DNA of 64,000 nucleotides from the NCBI GenBank assembly GCA_965242595.1, contig OZ251464.1, positions 1,550,001 to 1,614,000 of the forward strand, in the 5' to 3' direction. Under the pieces are notes generated by a model, which did not search any database, was not told the origin of the DNA, and saw nothing but the letters and a program-made list of their open reading frames with translations. The DNA is from SP197 sp965242595 (GTDB lineage: Bacteria > Pseudomonadota > Alphaproteobacteria > SP197). Positions 34,688 through 43,003 of this stretch are shown one piece after another (the stretch's first letter is position 1; every line of letters begins with the position of its first letter). Made by a program: the position numbers and the translations under genes.

Positions 34688-35411
34688 CGTATCGCCTGTC
34701 GCGGCGCTGAAACTCGTCGATGGCGGCGTCCAGGTCGGCGCGGCCGAAATCCGGCCACAGCACGGGGGTGAAGAACAGCTCCGCATAGGCCGCCTGCCAG
34801 GCCAGGAAGTTGCTCAGCCGCTGCTCGCCGCTGGTCCTTACCACCAGATCCGGATCCGGCAGGTCGGCCGTGTCCAGCCGGGAGGCGAACAGGCGCTCGT
34901 CGATCTCGTCGGCCTTCAGCCTGCCTCCCGCGCAGGCGCTGGCGAGAGAGCGCGCGGTGCGGACGATCTCGTCGCGCCCACCGTAGTTCAGGGCCACCGT
35001 CGCCGTCAGGCGGATGCTGCCGTCGGCAGCGGCGGTGGCATCTTCGGCCCGTTTCATGATGGCGAGGGTGTCGCCGGCCAGCGGCGCGCGATCGCCGATG
35101 AAGCGCAGGCGGATGCCGCGCCCTTGCAGATGCGGAACTTCCCGGTCGAGATAGAAGCGCAGCAGGCCCATCAGATCGTCGATCTCCCCGCGCGGGCGGC
35201 GCCAGTTTTCCGACGAAAAGGCGAACATGGTCAGATGGCCGATGCCACGCTCGATACAGGCTTGCAGCGTGCGGCGGACCGCCTCGGCCCCGGCCCGGTG
35301 GCCGGCCGCGCGGGGCAGGCCGCGCAGCTGCGCCCAGCGCCCATTGCCATCCATGATGATGGCGATATGGCGCGGCAGGCGCGGTGCCAGGCGGCTTTGG
35401 GCGGCGGCCAC
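34668..35411 (-). CDS. uppS: Undecaprenyl diphosphate synthase
   Basis: Cis-prenyltransferase that makes the C55 carrier for peptidoglycan and O-antigen. 247 residues: HIAIIMDGNGRWA with catalytic Asp at about residue 21, AGHRAGAEAVRR, MFAFSSENWRRP, TATVALNYGGRDEIV and the C-terminal DLVVRTSGEQRLSNFLAWQAAYAEL with the Mg2+-binding Asp region. GTG at 35411 is chosen: it lies 7 bp after the frr stop with GAGGGCAG upstream. Confidence 0.95.
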   Translation of the reverse strand: MAAAQSRLAPRLPRHIAIIMDGNGRWAQLRGLPRAAGHRAGAEAVRRTLQACIERGIGHLTMFAFSSENWRRPRGEIDDLMGLLRFYLDREVPHLQGRGIRLRFIGDRAPLAGDTLAIMKRAEDATAAADGSIRLTATVALNYGGRDEIVRTARSLASACAGGRLKADEIDERLFASRLDTADLPDPDLVVRTSGEQRLSNFLAWQAAYAELFFTPVLWPDFGRADLDAAIDEFQRRDRRYGAVAVA

Positions 35412-35418
35412 CCTGCCC

Positions 35419-35976
35419 TCACACCTGCATGATCTCGGCCTGTTTCGCCGCCAGCATCTCGTCGATCCTGGCGATCTCGGCATCGGTGAGCTGCTGGATT
35501 TCGCCGGCGCGGCGGTGCTGTTCGTCCTGCGAAATCTCGCCTTCCTTTTCCAGGCGCTTGAGGCCGTCCATGCCGTCGCGGCGGACATTGCGGATGGCGA
35601 TTCTGGCCTGCTCGCCATAGCGCCCGGCCACCCGCGCCAGCTCGCCGCGGCGCTCTTCGTCCAGCTGCGGGATGGGCACGCGCAGGGTCTGGCCGTCGCT
35701 CTGCGGGTTGAGGCCCAGGTCGGCGCCGCGGATCGCCTTTTCAACCGCCTTGACCAGCCCCTTGTCCCACACCTGGACGGTCAGCAGCCTGGCCTCGGGG
35801 GCGGCGATGCTGGCCAGCTGATTCAACGGCATGTGGCCGCCATAGGCCTCCACCTGGACCGGATCCAGCAGGCTGGTCGCCGCCCGCCCGGTGCGCAGGC
35901 CGGCGAACTCCTTCTTCAGCACCTCCACCGCGCCCTCCATGCGGCGCTTGAGATCCTTCATGTTTGCATCAGCCAT
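35419..35976 (-). CDS. frr: Ribosome recycling factor
   Basis: Splits post-termination ribosomes together with EF-G. 185 residues, the family's exact size: DLKRRMEGAVEVLKKEFAGL, RTGRAATSLLDPVQVEAYG, LTVQVWDKGLVKAVEKAI, LNPQSDGQTLRVPIPQL and the C-terminal helices. Its ATG lies inside ATGGCTGA, which holds the pyrH stop, so the two are coupled. Order tsf-pyrH-frr is conserved among bacteria. Confidence 0.97.
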   Translation of the reverse strand: MADANMKDLKRRMEGAVEVLKKEFAGLRTGRAATSLLDPVQVEAYGGHMPLNQLASIAAPEARLLTVQVWDKGLVKAVEKAIRGADLGLNPQSDGQTLRVPIPQLDEERRGELARVAGRYGEQARIAIRNVRRDGMDGLKRLEKEGEISQDEQHRRAGEIQQLTDAEIARIDEMLAAKQAEIMQV

Positions 35977-36697
35977 GGCCTTCCTCGTCGATCAGGGTGA
36001 AGCGGCCTCCGCCCGCCAGCACGGCGCCCAGCGCGCCCTTCTCGCGCAGGGAGAACACCAGGATCGGCAGCCGGTTGTCGCGTGCCAGGGAGATCGCCGC
36101 GGCGTCCATCACCTTCAGATTGCGGGCCAGGATCTGGGTATAGCTCAGCCTGTCGTGGCGCCGGGCGTCCGGGTGGCTGCGGGGGTCGGCGGAATAGACG
36201 CCATCCACCTGGGTGGCCTTCAGAAAGGCGTCGCAGCCCATCTCGGCCGCGCGCAGCGCGGCGGCCGTGTCGGTGGTGAAGAAGGGATTGCCGGTGCCGG
36301 CGGCGAAGATCACCGCGCGGCGTTTTTCCATATGGGCCAGGGCGCGCGGGCGCACATAGGGTTCGCACACCGTGGGCATGGGGATGGCCGAGAGTACCCG
36401 CGCCTCCATGCCCGCCCTCCTCAGCGCGTTTTCCAGCGCCAGGGCGTTGATGACCGTTGCCAGCATGCCCATGTAATCGGCTGCCGCGCGCTCCATCCCC
36501 TGGGCGGCGCCAGCCAGCCCGCGGAAGATGTTGCCACCGCCCACCACCAGGCACAACTCCACCCCCAGAGCGGATGCGGCGGCGATGTCGCTGGCGAGGC
36601 GATCTACCCTGGCCGGGTCGATGCCGCTGGACCTCTCCCCCATCAGCGCCTCGCCGGAGAGCTTGACCAGCACTCGCCTGTAGAGCAGCACCGCCAT
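35969..36697 (-). CDS. pyrH: UMP kinase
   Basis: Phosphorylates UMP to UDP; bacterial hexameric amino-acid-kinase fold. 242 residues: RVLVKLSGEALMG, LCLVVGGGNIFRG, DYMGMLATVINALAL, FAAGTGNPFFTTDTAAALRA and KATQVDGVYSADP. The ATG at 36697 follows GGGAGG at 8 bp; an in-frame upstream ATG (36736) adds a basic leader without its own Shine-Dalgarno sequence and is rejected. Confidence 0.96.
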   Translation of the reverse strand: MAVLLYRRVLVKLSGEALMGERSSGIDPARVDRLASDIAAASALGVELCLVVGGGNIFRGLAGAAQGMERAAADYMGMLATVINALALENALRRAGMEARVLSAIPMPTVCEPYVRPRALAHMEKRRAVIFAAGTGNPFFTTDTAAALRAAEMGCDAFLKATQVDGVYSADPRSHPDARRHDRLSYTQILARNLKVMDAAAISLARDNRLPILVFSLREKGALGAVLAGGGRFTLIDEEGHG

Positions 36698-36781
36698 GTG
36701 CGCGGCCTCCCGTCGCCGCCGGCCCAATCTAGCCAAGCGGAAGATGCCCGCCTAGACGGGGCGGGCCCTGGTTGCGGCGGG

Positions 36782-37717
36782 TCAGTCGGCCCCGGCCGCC
36801 GTGGCGACGGCGGCGGCGAAATCGTCTTCCTTCTTCTCGATGCCCTCGCCCAGGCCATAGCGGACGAAGCCCGTCACCTTCACCGGCGCCCCCAGCTCCT
36901 GCCCGGCCCGGGCGAGCAGGGCGGAGATGCGGGTTTCGCCGTCCACCACGAAAATCTGCTCGGCAAGCACGACCTCCTGGTAGAATTTGCGCAAGCGGCC
37001 TTCCACCATCTTCTGGACGATCTCTTCGGGCTTGCCGATCTGGCGGGCCTGTTCGGCCAGCACATTGCGTTCGCGCTCGACCCGTTCCGGATCGAGATCC
37101 GCGATGGCGACCGCCTCCGGTTTGGCCGCCGCCACATGCATGGCGATCCGGTGGCCCAGAGTGGCAAGCTTTTCGCCTTCCGCCTCCGATTCCAGCGCGA
37201 CGACGACGGCGATCCGCCCCAGGCCGGGCGAGGTGGCGGCGTGGACATAGCCCGCCACGGCCCCCTTTGGCACCGACAGGGCGGCGGCCCGGCGCAGCCG
37301 CATGTTCTCGCCCACCGTGGCGATCAGGCCGGCGAGCGCGGCGGCCACCGTGGTGCCGGATTGCGGCCAGGGATGGGCCGCCAGCGTCTCGAGATCGCCG
37401 CCGGTCTCCAGCGCCAGGGTGGCGCAGCGTTGCACGAAGGCCTGGAAAGTTTCGTTGCGGGCCACGAAATCGGTCTCGGCATTGACCTCGATGACGGCGC
37501 CGCTGCGTCCGTCGGGCGCGATGGCAAGGCCGACCAGGCCGTCGGCCGCCACCCGCCCCGCCTTCCTGGCCGCCGCCGCCAGCCCCTTGCTGCGCAGCCA
37601 GTCCGTTGCCGCTTCCATGTCGCCGCCACTCTCGGCCAGCGCCCGCTTGCAATCCATGATGCCGGCACCGGTTTTGCCGCGCAGCTCCTTGACTGCGGCC
37701 GCCGCGATCTCAGCCAT
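36782..37717 (-). CDS. tsf: Translation elongation factor Ts
   Basis: Nucleotide exchange factor for EF-Tu. 311 residues: N-terminal UBA-like module (VKELRGKTGAGIMDCKRAL), the core ETDFVARNETFQAF contacting EF-Tu, and the C-terminal dimerisation part. The ATG at 37717 overlaps the rpsB stop within ATGGCTGA. rpsB and tsf form the usual translation operon here, followed by pyrH and frr. Confidence 0.97.
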   Translation of the reverse strand: MAEIAAAAVKELRGKTGAGIMDCKRALAESGGDMEAATDWLRSKGLAAAARKAGRVAADGLVGLAIAPDGRSGAVIEVNAETDFVARNETFQAFVQRCATLALETGGDLETLAAHPWPQSGTTVAAALAGLIATVGENMRLRRAAALSVPKGAVAGYVHAATSPGLGRIAVVVALESEAEGEKLATLGHRIAMHVAAAKPEAVAIADLDPERVERERNVLAEQARQIGKPEEIVQKMVEGRLRKFYQEVVLAEQIFVVDGETRISALLARAGQELGAPVKVTGFVRYGLGEGIEKKEDDFAAAVATAAGAD

Positions 37718-38582
37718 GGCTTCGTTCCTCCGGCATGGCGGCCGCGGGCGCAGCCTCTTCCAGCGCCGCTTCGCCGGTTTGCGGCTGGGCGGGGCCGTTC
37801 TGGGGGCTGTCGTCTTGCGGCGGCGCCTCTTCGCTGGCCACCGCCGTCTCTTCCACGCTCTCCTGGGCGCCCAGATCTTCGCCAGCGGCGGCCAGTTCCG
37901 CCTGGATGCCGTCCAGGGCGGCCGCGGCCACCAGGTCGCAATAGAGCGTGATGGCGCGAATGGCGTCGTCGTTCCCGGGGATCGGGAAATCGATGCCGTC
38001 GGGGTCGCTGTTGCTGTCGGCGATGGCGGCGATGGGAATGGAGAGCTTGTTGGCTTCGGCGATGGCGATGCCTTCCTTGTTGGTATCGATGACGAAGAGG
38101 ATATCGGGCAGACCCGCCATGTCCTTGATGCCGCCCAGGGCGCGTTCCAGTTTGTCGCGCTCGCGCGTCATGCCGAGGATCTCTTTCTTGGTGAGGCCGG
38201 TCGTGTCTTCCGAAAGCCTGCCTTCGAGTTCGCGCAGACGGCGGATGGAGTTGGAGACCGTCTTCCAGTTGGTCAGCATGCCGCCCAGCCAGCGCTGATC
38301 GACGAAATACTGACCGCAGCGCCGCGCCGCAGCGGCCACCGGCGCCTGTGCCTGGCGCTTGGTGCCCACGAACAGCACCCGCCCGCCGCCCGCCACCACA
38401 TCGCGGATGCGCTGCAGGGCGTGGTGCAGCAGCGGCACCGTTCGTTGCAGATCGATGATGTGAACATCGTTGCGCTGGCCAAAGATGTAGGGCTGCATCT
38501 TCGGGTTCCAGCGGCGGGTCTGGTGACCGAAATGCACGCCGGCTTCCAGCAGCTGGCGCATGGTGAACTGTGGCATCGCCAT
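37710..38582 (-). CDS. rpsB: 30S ribosomal protein S2
   Basis: Ribosomal protein of the small subunit. 290 residues, longer than the E. coli protein (241) through an acidic Gln/Pro/Ala-rich C-terminal tail (about 235-290) of the kind common in alphaproteobacteria. Core motifs: LLEAGVHFGHQTRRWNPKM, FVGTKRQAQ, RWLGGMLTNWKT, LPDILFVIDTNKE and IPGNDDAIRA. AAGGAG lies 10 bp before the ATG at 38582. The gene is preceded by a 185-bp gap with a promoter-like site. Confidence 0.97.
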   Translation of the reverse strand: MAMPQFTMRQLLEAGVHFGHQTRRWNPKMQPYIFGQRNDVHIIDLQRTVPLLHHALQRIRDVVAGGGRVLFVGTKRQAQAPVAAAARRCGQYFVDQRWLGGMLTNWKTVSNSIRRLRELEGRLSEDTTGLTKKEILGMTRERDKLERALGGIKDMAGLPDILFVIDTNKEGIAIAEANKLSIPIAAIADSNSDPDGIDFPIPGNDDAIRAITLYCDLVAAAALDGIQAELAAAGEDLGAQESVEETAVASEEAPPQDDSPQNGPAQPQTGEAALEEAAPAAAMPEERSHG

Positions 38583-38687
38583 CGCTGGCGTCTCCTTGCT
38601 CCGGTTGGGCCTGGCGCGGACGGAACCGGCAGGGCCGGCACCGGATGGCAGCTGCGTCCGCGTGTGGATTTGACTTTACGGACCGCG

Positions 38688-38716
38688 CTTCTAGCGCGCG
38701 GCGGCGGCGGTTTCAA
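38688..38716 (-). promoter_or_regulatory. Predicted promoter of rpsB-tsf
   Basis: On the minus strand TTGAAA (38716-38711), 17 bp, then TAGAAG (38693-38688), leaving a leader of about 100 nt. It lies in the 185-bp gap between dnaE and rpsB, one of the few sizeable gaps in the leftward 41 kb. The -10 overlaps an imperfect palindrome CCGCGC-TTCTA-GCGCGCGG (38683-38701), which might instead be a weak hairpin ending dnaE transcription. S2 commonly regulates its own leader; no such element is evident to me. Confidence 0.5.
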
Positions 38717-38767
38717 GCGCCGGCCCGGTTCAAGGCATGGAGGGCAAGCGCCGGGGTGGGCGTCGTG

Positions 38768-41700
38768 TCAGCGGCCAGGCGCAGGGTTATCGGCGATCTC
38801 GACCACGCCCGGCAGATCGCCGAGCTGGGCCCGCAGGCCGGGCGAGAGGGCGAAACGGCCCGGAAGGGCGATCTCTACGCAGCGCCCCTCATCGCCTGCC
38901 AGTGCCAGCAGGACGCGGCCCCTGCCCTTCTCGGCGATGTCCAGCACCCGGCGCAGCCCTTCGACGGCGACGGTGGCGGTGACCTTCACGCGCAGGCAGG
39001 AGCAGGCGTCGGCGACGGCGTCGTCCAGGGAGAGCACGCGGCGGGCAGAGAACCTCACTGTCTCCCCGTCCGTGCGCGCGTCGGCCTCGATCAGCAGCGG
39101 GCGGCCGGTGTCCAGCAAGGCGCGCGAGGCCGCCAGCACCTCTGAAAACAGCACCATTTCGCGGCTGCCGGAGGGATCGGACAGGGTGGCGAAGGCAAAG
39201 CGGCTGCCGTTGTTTCCCCGCCGTTCGCGCCGGGCGACGGGGATGCCGGCCAGCTTGAACAGCGAAGCCCCGTCCGCTGCCGCCGCCTCCGCCTCGGCGA
39301 AGGTCATCCAGCCCATCCGCCGCAGCGCTTCCCGGTAAGGCTCCAGAGGGTGGGCCGAAAGATGGAAGCCGATGACCCCGTATTCCTCCTTCAGCGCGTC
39401 CAGGGCGACCCAGGGTTCCGCTTCCCGAAGGGTGGGGCGGCAGGTTTCGGCCTCGTCGCCGCCAAACAGGTTTTCCTGGCAGCTGGAGCGTTCCTCGCTG
39501 TCCAGCGTATGGAAGCGCAACAGCAGATCGACATTGGCCAGCACCTTGGCCCGGTTGGTTTCCAGTGCGTCGAAGGCACCGGCACGGGCCAGGCTTTCCA
39601 GCTGGCGCTTGTTCATCGTCTTCGGCCCCTGCCGGGCGGCGAAGTCCAGCAGATCGGCGAAGGGGCCGCCCCGCTCGCGCTCGGCCACCAGCTCGCCCAT
39701 GGCCTGGGCGCCGACATTCTTCACCGCCGCCAGCGCGTAGCGCACGGCCGCCCCGCCGTCTTTCGTCCGCTCGACGGTAAAGCCCACGTCGGAGCGGCCG
39801 ACATCCGGCCCCAGCAGCGGCACCCCGAGACGGTCGAGCTCCTGTTTGAAGATGCCGAGCTTGTCGGTGTTGCCCATGTCCAGCGTCATCGAGGCGGCCA
39901 GAAACTCCACCGGATGGTTGGCTTTCAGCCAAGCGGTGCGATAGGCGACGATGGCATAGGCGGCGGCATGGCTTTTGTTGAAGCCATATTCAGCGAATTT
40001 GCTCACCAGTTCGAAGATGGAGGCCGCCTTGCCTTTCTCCACCCCCCGCTCAGCGGTGCCAGCGATGAAACGGTCGCGCTGGGCGGCCATCTCTTGTGTG
40101 TCCTTTTTGCCCATGGCCCGGCGCAGCAGGTCGGCCTCGCTGAGGCTGTAGCCGGCCAGGATCTGGGCGATCTGCATCACCTGTTCCTGATAGACGATGA
40201 CCCCGTAGGTCTCTTTCAGCACCTCTTCCAGCTTCGGATGCAGATAATCCACCGCCTCCTGGCCGTGCTTGCGGTTGCAGAAGGTGGGAATGTGCTCCAT
40301 CGGCCCCGGGCGGTAGAGCGAGACCAGGGCCACGATGTCTTCGATGCGGTCGGGCTTGAGCTGGCGCAGCGCCGCCCTCATGCCCTGGCCTTCCAGCTGG
40401 AAGACGCCGACGGTTTCGGCCCGCCCCAGCATGTCGTAGGTGGCCCGGTCGTCCAGCGGCAGCCGGTCCAGCGCGATGCCGGCCCCCTTCCGGTTCAGCA
40501 GCGTCTGGGCGTGTTCCAGCACGGTCAGCGTTTTCAGGCCCAGGAAGTCGAACTTCACCAGCCCCGCCTTTTCCACGTCTTTCATGGAGAACTGGGAGAC
40601 CGGGGTGTCCGAGCGGGGGTCTCGGTAGAGGGGGATGAGTTCCGGGAGGGGGCGATCGGATATGACGAGGCCGGCGGCGTGGGTGCTGGCGTGGCGATAG
40701 AGGCCTTCCAGCTTCAGGGCGATGTCGATCAGTTGCGCTACGCCGGGTTCGGAGCGGGCTTCGCCCAGGGCTTCTTCGTTGTTGAGGGCCTGTTGGAGCG
40801 GGATCGGCTTGGCCGGGTTGACGGGCACCAGTTTGGCCAGGCGATCCACCTGGCCAAAGGGCATTTCCAGGACGCGCCCGACATCGCGCACCACCGCGCG
40901 CGCCTGCAAGGTGCCGAAGGTGATGATCTGGGCTACGCGGTCGCGGCCGTAGCGTTGTTGAACATAGGCGATAACTTCGTCGCGCCGTTCCTGGCAGAAA
41001 TCGATGTCGAAATCCGGCATCGAGATGCGGTCGGGGTTGAGGAAGCGTTCGAACAGCAGGTCGAAGCGGATGGGGTCGATATCGGTGACGGTGAGCGAGA
41101 AGGCCACCAGCGAGCCGGCGCCGGAACCGCGCCCGGGGCCGACTGGAATGCCCTGGGTTCTGGCCCATTGCACGATGTCGGCGACGATCAGGAAATAGCC
41201 GGGGAAATCCATGGCGACGATGATCTGGAGTTCGTGTTCCAGCCGCGCCCGGTAGCGTTCGGTCAGGCGCTCGCGCTGGTTGGCGTCCATTTCGGGGGTG
41301 AAGATGTGGGTTTCCAGGCGCTGCTGGAGGCCTTCGGCGGCCTGGCGGCGCAGGGATTGTTCCTCGCTGGCGCCTTCGGGGGCGGGATAGGGGGGCAGGA
41401 TGGGGGCCCGGCGGGGGGCGCGAACGGCGCAACGGCAGGCGATGGTGACGGTGTTGGCCAGCGCCTCGGGCAGATCGGCGAACAACGCCGCCATCTCGGC
41501 TGCGCTTTTGAAATAGTGCTGCGGCGAGACGCGGCGGCGATTGTCCTGGTTGACGGTGACGCTGCCGGCGATGCAGAGTAGAGCGTCGTGGGCATCGTGC
41601 ATGGCGGCATCGGCGAACATGACATCGTTGGTGGCAACCAGGGGCAGGCTGGCGCCGTAGGCGAGATCGAGTAGGCCCTCCTCCACGCGTTTTTCCTCCG

Positions 41701-42238
41701 CCATGCCGTGGCGCTGGAGTTCGACATAGAGCCGGCCCGGGAAGATATCGGCCAGCTGCCGCAGCGTGGCTTCGGCCTCGGCCGGGCGGCCTTCCAGCAG
41801 ACGCCGCCCCACCGGCCCCATCGCGCCGCCGGAAAGGCAGATCAGCCCGTCGCTGCCACCCGCCAGCGCCTCCGGAGCCAGCGATGGCAGCTGACCCGGC
41901 TCCGCTCCCAGATGCGATTCGCTCATCAGGGCGAGCAGTTCGCCATAGCCGGCCTCGTTGCGGGCCAGCAGGACGATGCGTTCGGCCTCGTCGCTATCGC
42001 GTGGCGGCCGCCCTTCGCGCCGCAGCGCCAGCAGCGTTCCCATGATCGGCTGCACGCCCGCGGCGGCGCAGGCCTCGGAGAACTCCAGCACGCCGAACAT
42101 ATTGCCGCTGTCGGTGATCGCCATGGCCGGCATGGCGTCGCCAACGCAGAGCGCCACCAGCCGTTCGATGGGCACCGCCCCTTCCAGCAGCGAGAAAGGC
42201 GTATGCACCCTGAGATGAACGAAGACGGGGGCGGGCAT
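38768..42238 (-). CDS. dnaE: DNA polymerase III alpha subunit
   Basis: Replicative DNA polymerase. 1156 residues: a PHP domain at the N-terminus (FVHLRVHTPFSLLEGAVP) that looks degenerate (TDSGNMFG in place of TDHGN, PIMGTLL in place of PIIGCE), so proofreading should rely on a separate DnaQ. The polymerase core has GRGSGAGSLVAF and the catalytic PDFDIDFCQERR, followed by fingers, an HhH region and a C-terminal OB fold (about 960-1050). The ATG at 42238 matches the usual family start; a GTG 13 codons upstream is possible. Confidence 0.97.
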   Translation of the reverse strand: MPAPVFVHLRVHTPFSLLEGAVPIERLVALCVGDAMPAMAITDSGNMFGVLEFSEACAAAGVQPIMGTLLALRREGRPPRDSDEAERIVLLARNEAGYGELLALMSESHLGAEPGQLPSLAPEALAGGSDGLICLSGGAMGPVGRRLLEGRPAEAEATLRQLADIFPGRLYVELQRHGMAEEKRVEEGLLDLAYGASLPLVATNDVMFADAAMHDAHDALLCIAGSVTVNQDNRRRVSPQHYFKSAAEMAALFADLPEALANTVTIACRCAVRAPRRAPILPPYPAPEGASEEQSLRRQAAEGLQQRLETHIFTPEMDANQRERLTERYRARLEHELQIIVAMDFPGYFLIVADIVQWARTQGIPVGPGRGSGAGSLVAFSLTVTDIDPIRFDLLFERFLNPDRISMPDFDIDFCQERRDEVIAYVQQRYGRDRVAQIITFGTLQARAVVRDVGRVLEMPFGQVDRLAKLVPVNPAKPIPLQQALNNEEALGEARSEPGVAQLIDIALKLEGLYRHASTHAAGLVISDRPLPELIPLYRDPRSDTPVSQFSMKDVEKAGLVKFDFLGLKTLTVLEHAQTLLNRKGAGIALDRLPLDDRATYDMLGRAETVGVFQLEGQGMRAALRQLKPDRIEDIVALVSLYRPGPMEHIPTFCNRKHGQEAVDYLHPKLEEVLKETYGVIVYQEQVMQIAQILAGYSLSEADLLRRAMGKKDTQEMAAQRDRFIAGTAERGVEKGKAASIFELVSKFAEYGFNKSHAAAYAIVAYRTAWLKANHPVEFLAASMTLDMGNTDKLGIFKQELDRLGVPLLGPDVGRSDVGFTVERTKDGGAAVRYALAAVKNVGAQAMGELVAERERGGPFADLLDFAARQGPKTMNKRQLESLARAGAFDALETNRAKVLANVDLLLRFHTLDSEERSSCQENLFGGDEAETCRPTLREAEPWVALDALKEEYGVIGFHLSAHPLEPYREALRRMGWMTFAEAEAAAADGASLFKLAGIPVARRERRGNNGSRFAFATLSDPSGSREMVLFSEVLAASRALLDTGRPLLIEADARTDGETVRFSARRVLSLDDAVADACSCLRVKVTATVAVEGLRRVLDIAEKGRGRVLLALAGDEGRCVEIALPGRFALSPGLRAQLGDLPGVVEIADNPAPGR

Positions 42239-42322
42239 GACCGCACTATCCCACAGGATGGGGCACAGGACGGACACCTTGCCGGCGCGGCCCCTGTGGA
42301 TGAACCAGGATAAGCCGGACGG

Positions 42323-43003
42323 TCAGGCGGCGGCGACGGTCCCGTCCTGGAGCCGCAGGATGCGGTCCATGCGGTTGGCGAGCGCCATGTTGTGGGTGGC
42401 GATCAGGGCCGCAACGCCCCTGCCCCGCACCTCGGAGGCCAAAAGCTCCACCACGCCGGCGGCGGTGGCGGCATCCAGATTGCCGGTGGGTTCGTCGGCC
42501 AGCACCACGGAGGGGCGGTTGGCGAGCGCCCGCACGATGGCCACGCGCTGCTGTTCCCCGCCCGAAAGCCGCGCCGGGCGGTGCTCAAGCCTGTCGGCCA
42601 GCCCCGCCGCCGCCAGCAACTGGCGGGCGCGAGCCCGGGCCACGCCCCTTGCCGTGCCGGCGATCAGCTGCGGCAGGACCACATTCTCCAGGGCCGAGAA
42701 CTCCGGCAGCAGGCGGTGCGACTGGAAGACGAAGCCCAGATAGCGCCGGCGCAAGGCGGTGCGCATGCGGTCGTTGCGGGTATCGCAGAGTCTGCCGGCG
42801 ATCTCGACCTCGCCCTGGTCGGGGGCCTCCAGCAGCCCCGCGATCTGCAACAGGGTGGATTTGCCGGCCCCGGACGGCCCCACCAGGGCCACCGCTTCGC
42901 CGGCCTGGAGGGCCAGAGCGACGCCCGTGAGGACGTCCAGCCGCTGCCCGCCCTGGGAGAAGCTGCGCCCCACGGCGCGGAGCCGCAGCAGGGTTTCACT
43001 CAT
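42323..43003 (-). CDS. lolD: Lipoprotein-releasing ABC transporter, ATPase subunit LolD
   Basis: ATPase that powers extraction of outer-membrane lipoproteins from the inner membrane. 226 residues: Walker A GPSGAGKST, Q-loop FVFQSHRLLPEF, the Lol-type DRLEHRPARLSGGEQQRVAI signature, Walker B VVLADEPTGNLD and switch His in IATHNM. The ATG at 43003 overlaps the lolC stop (ATGAGTGA). An 84-bp gap with an imperfect inverted repeat (42251-42264 with 42290-42299) separates it from dnaE. Confidence 0.94.
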   Translation of the reverse strand: MSETLLRLRAVGRSFSQGGQRLDVLTGVALALQAGEAVALVGPSGAGKSTLLQIAGLLEAPDQGEVEIAGRLCDTRNDRMRTALRRRYLGFVFQSHRLLPEFSALENVVLPQLIAGTARGVARARARQLLAAAGLADRLEHRPARLSGGEQQRVAIVRALANRPSVVLADEPTGNLDAATAAGVVELLASEVRGRGVAALIATHNMALANRMDRILRLQDGTVAAA

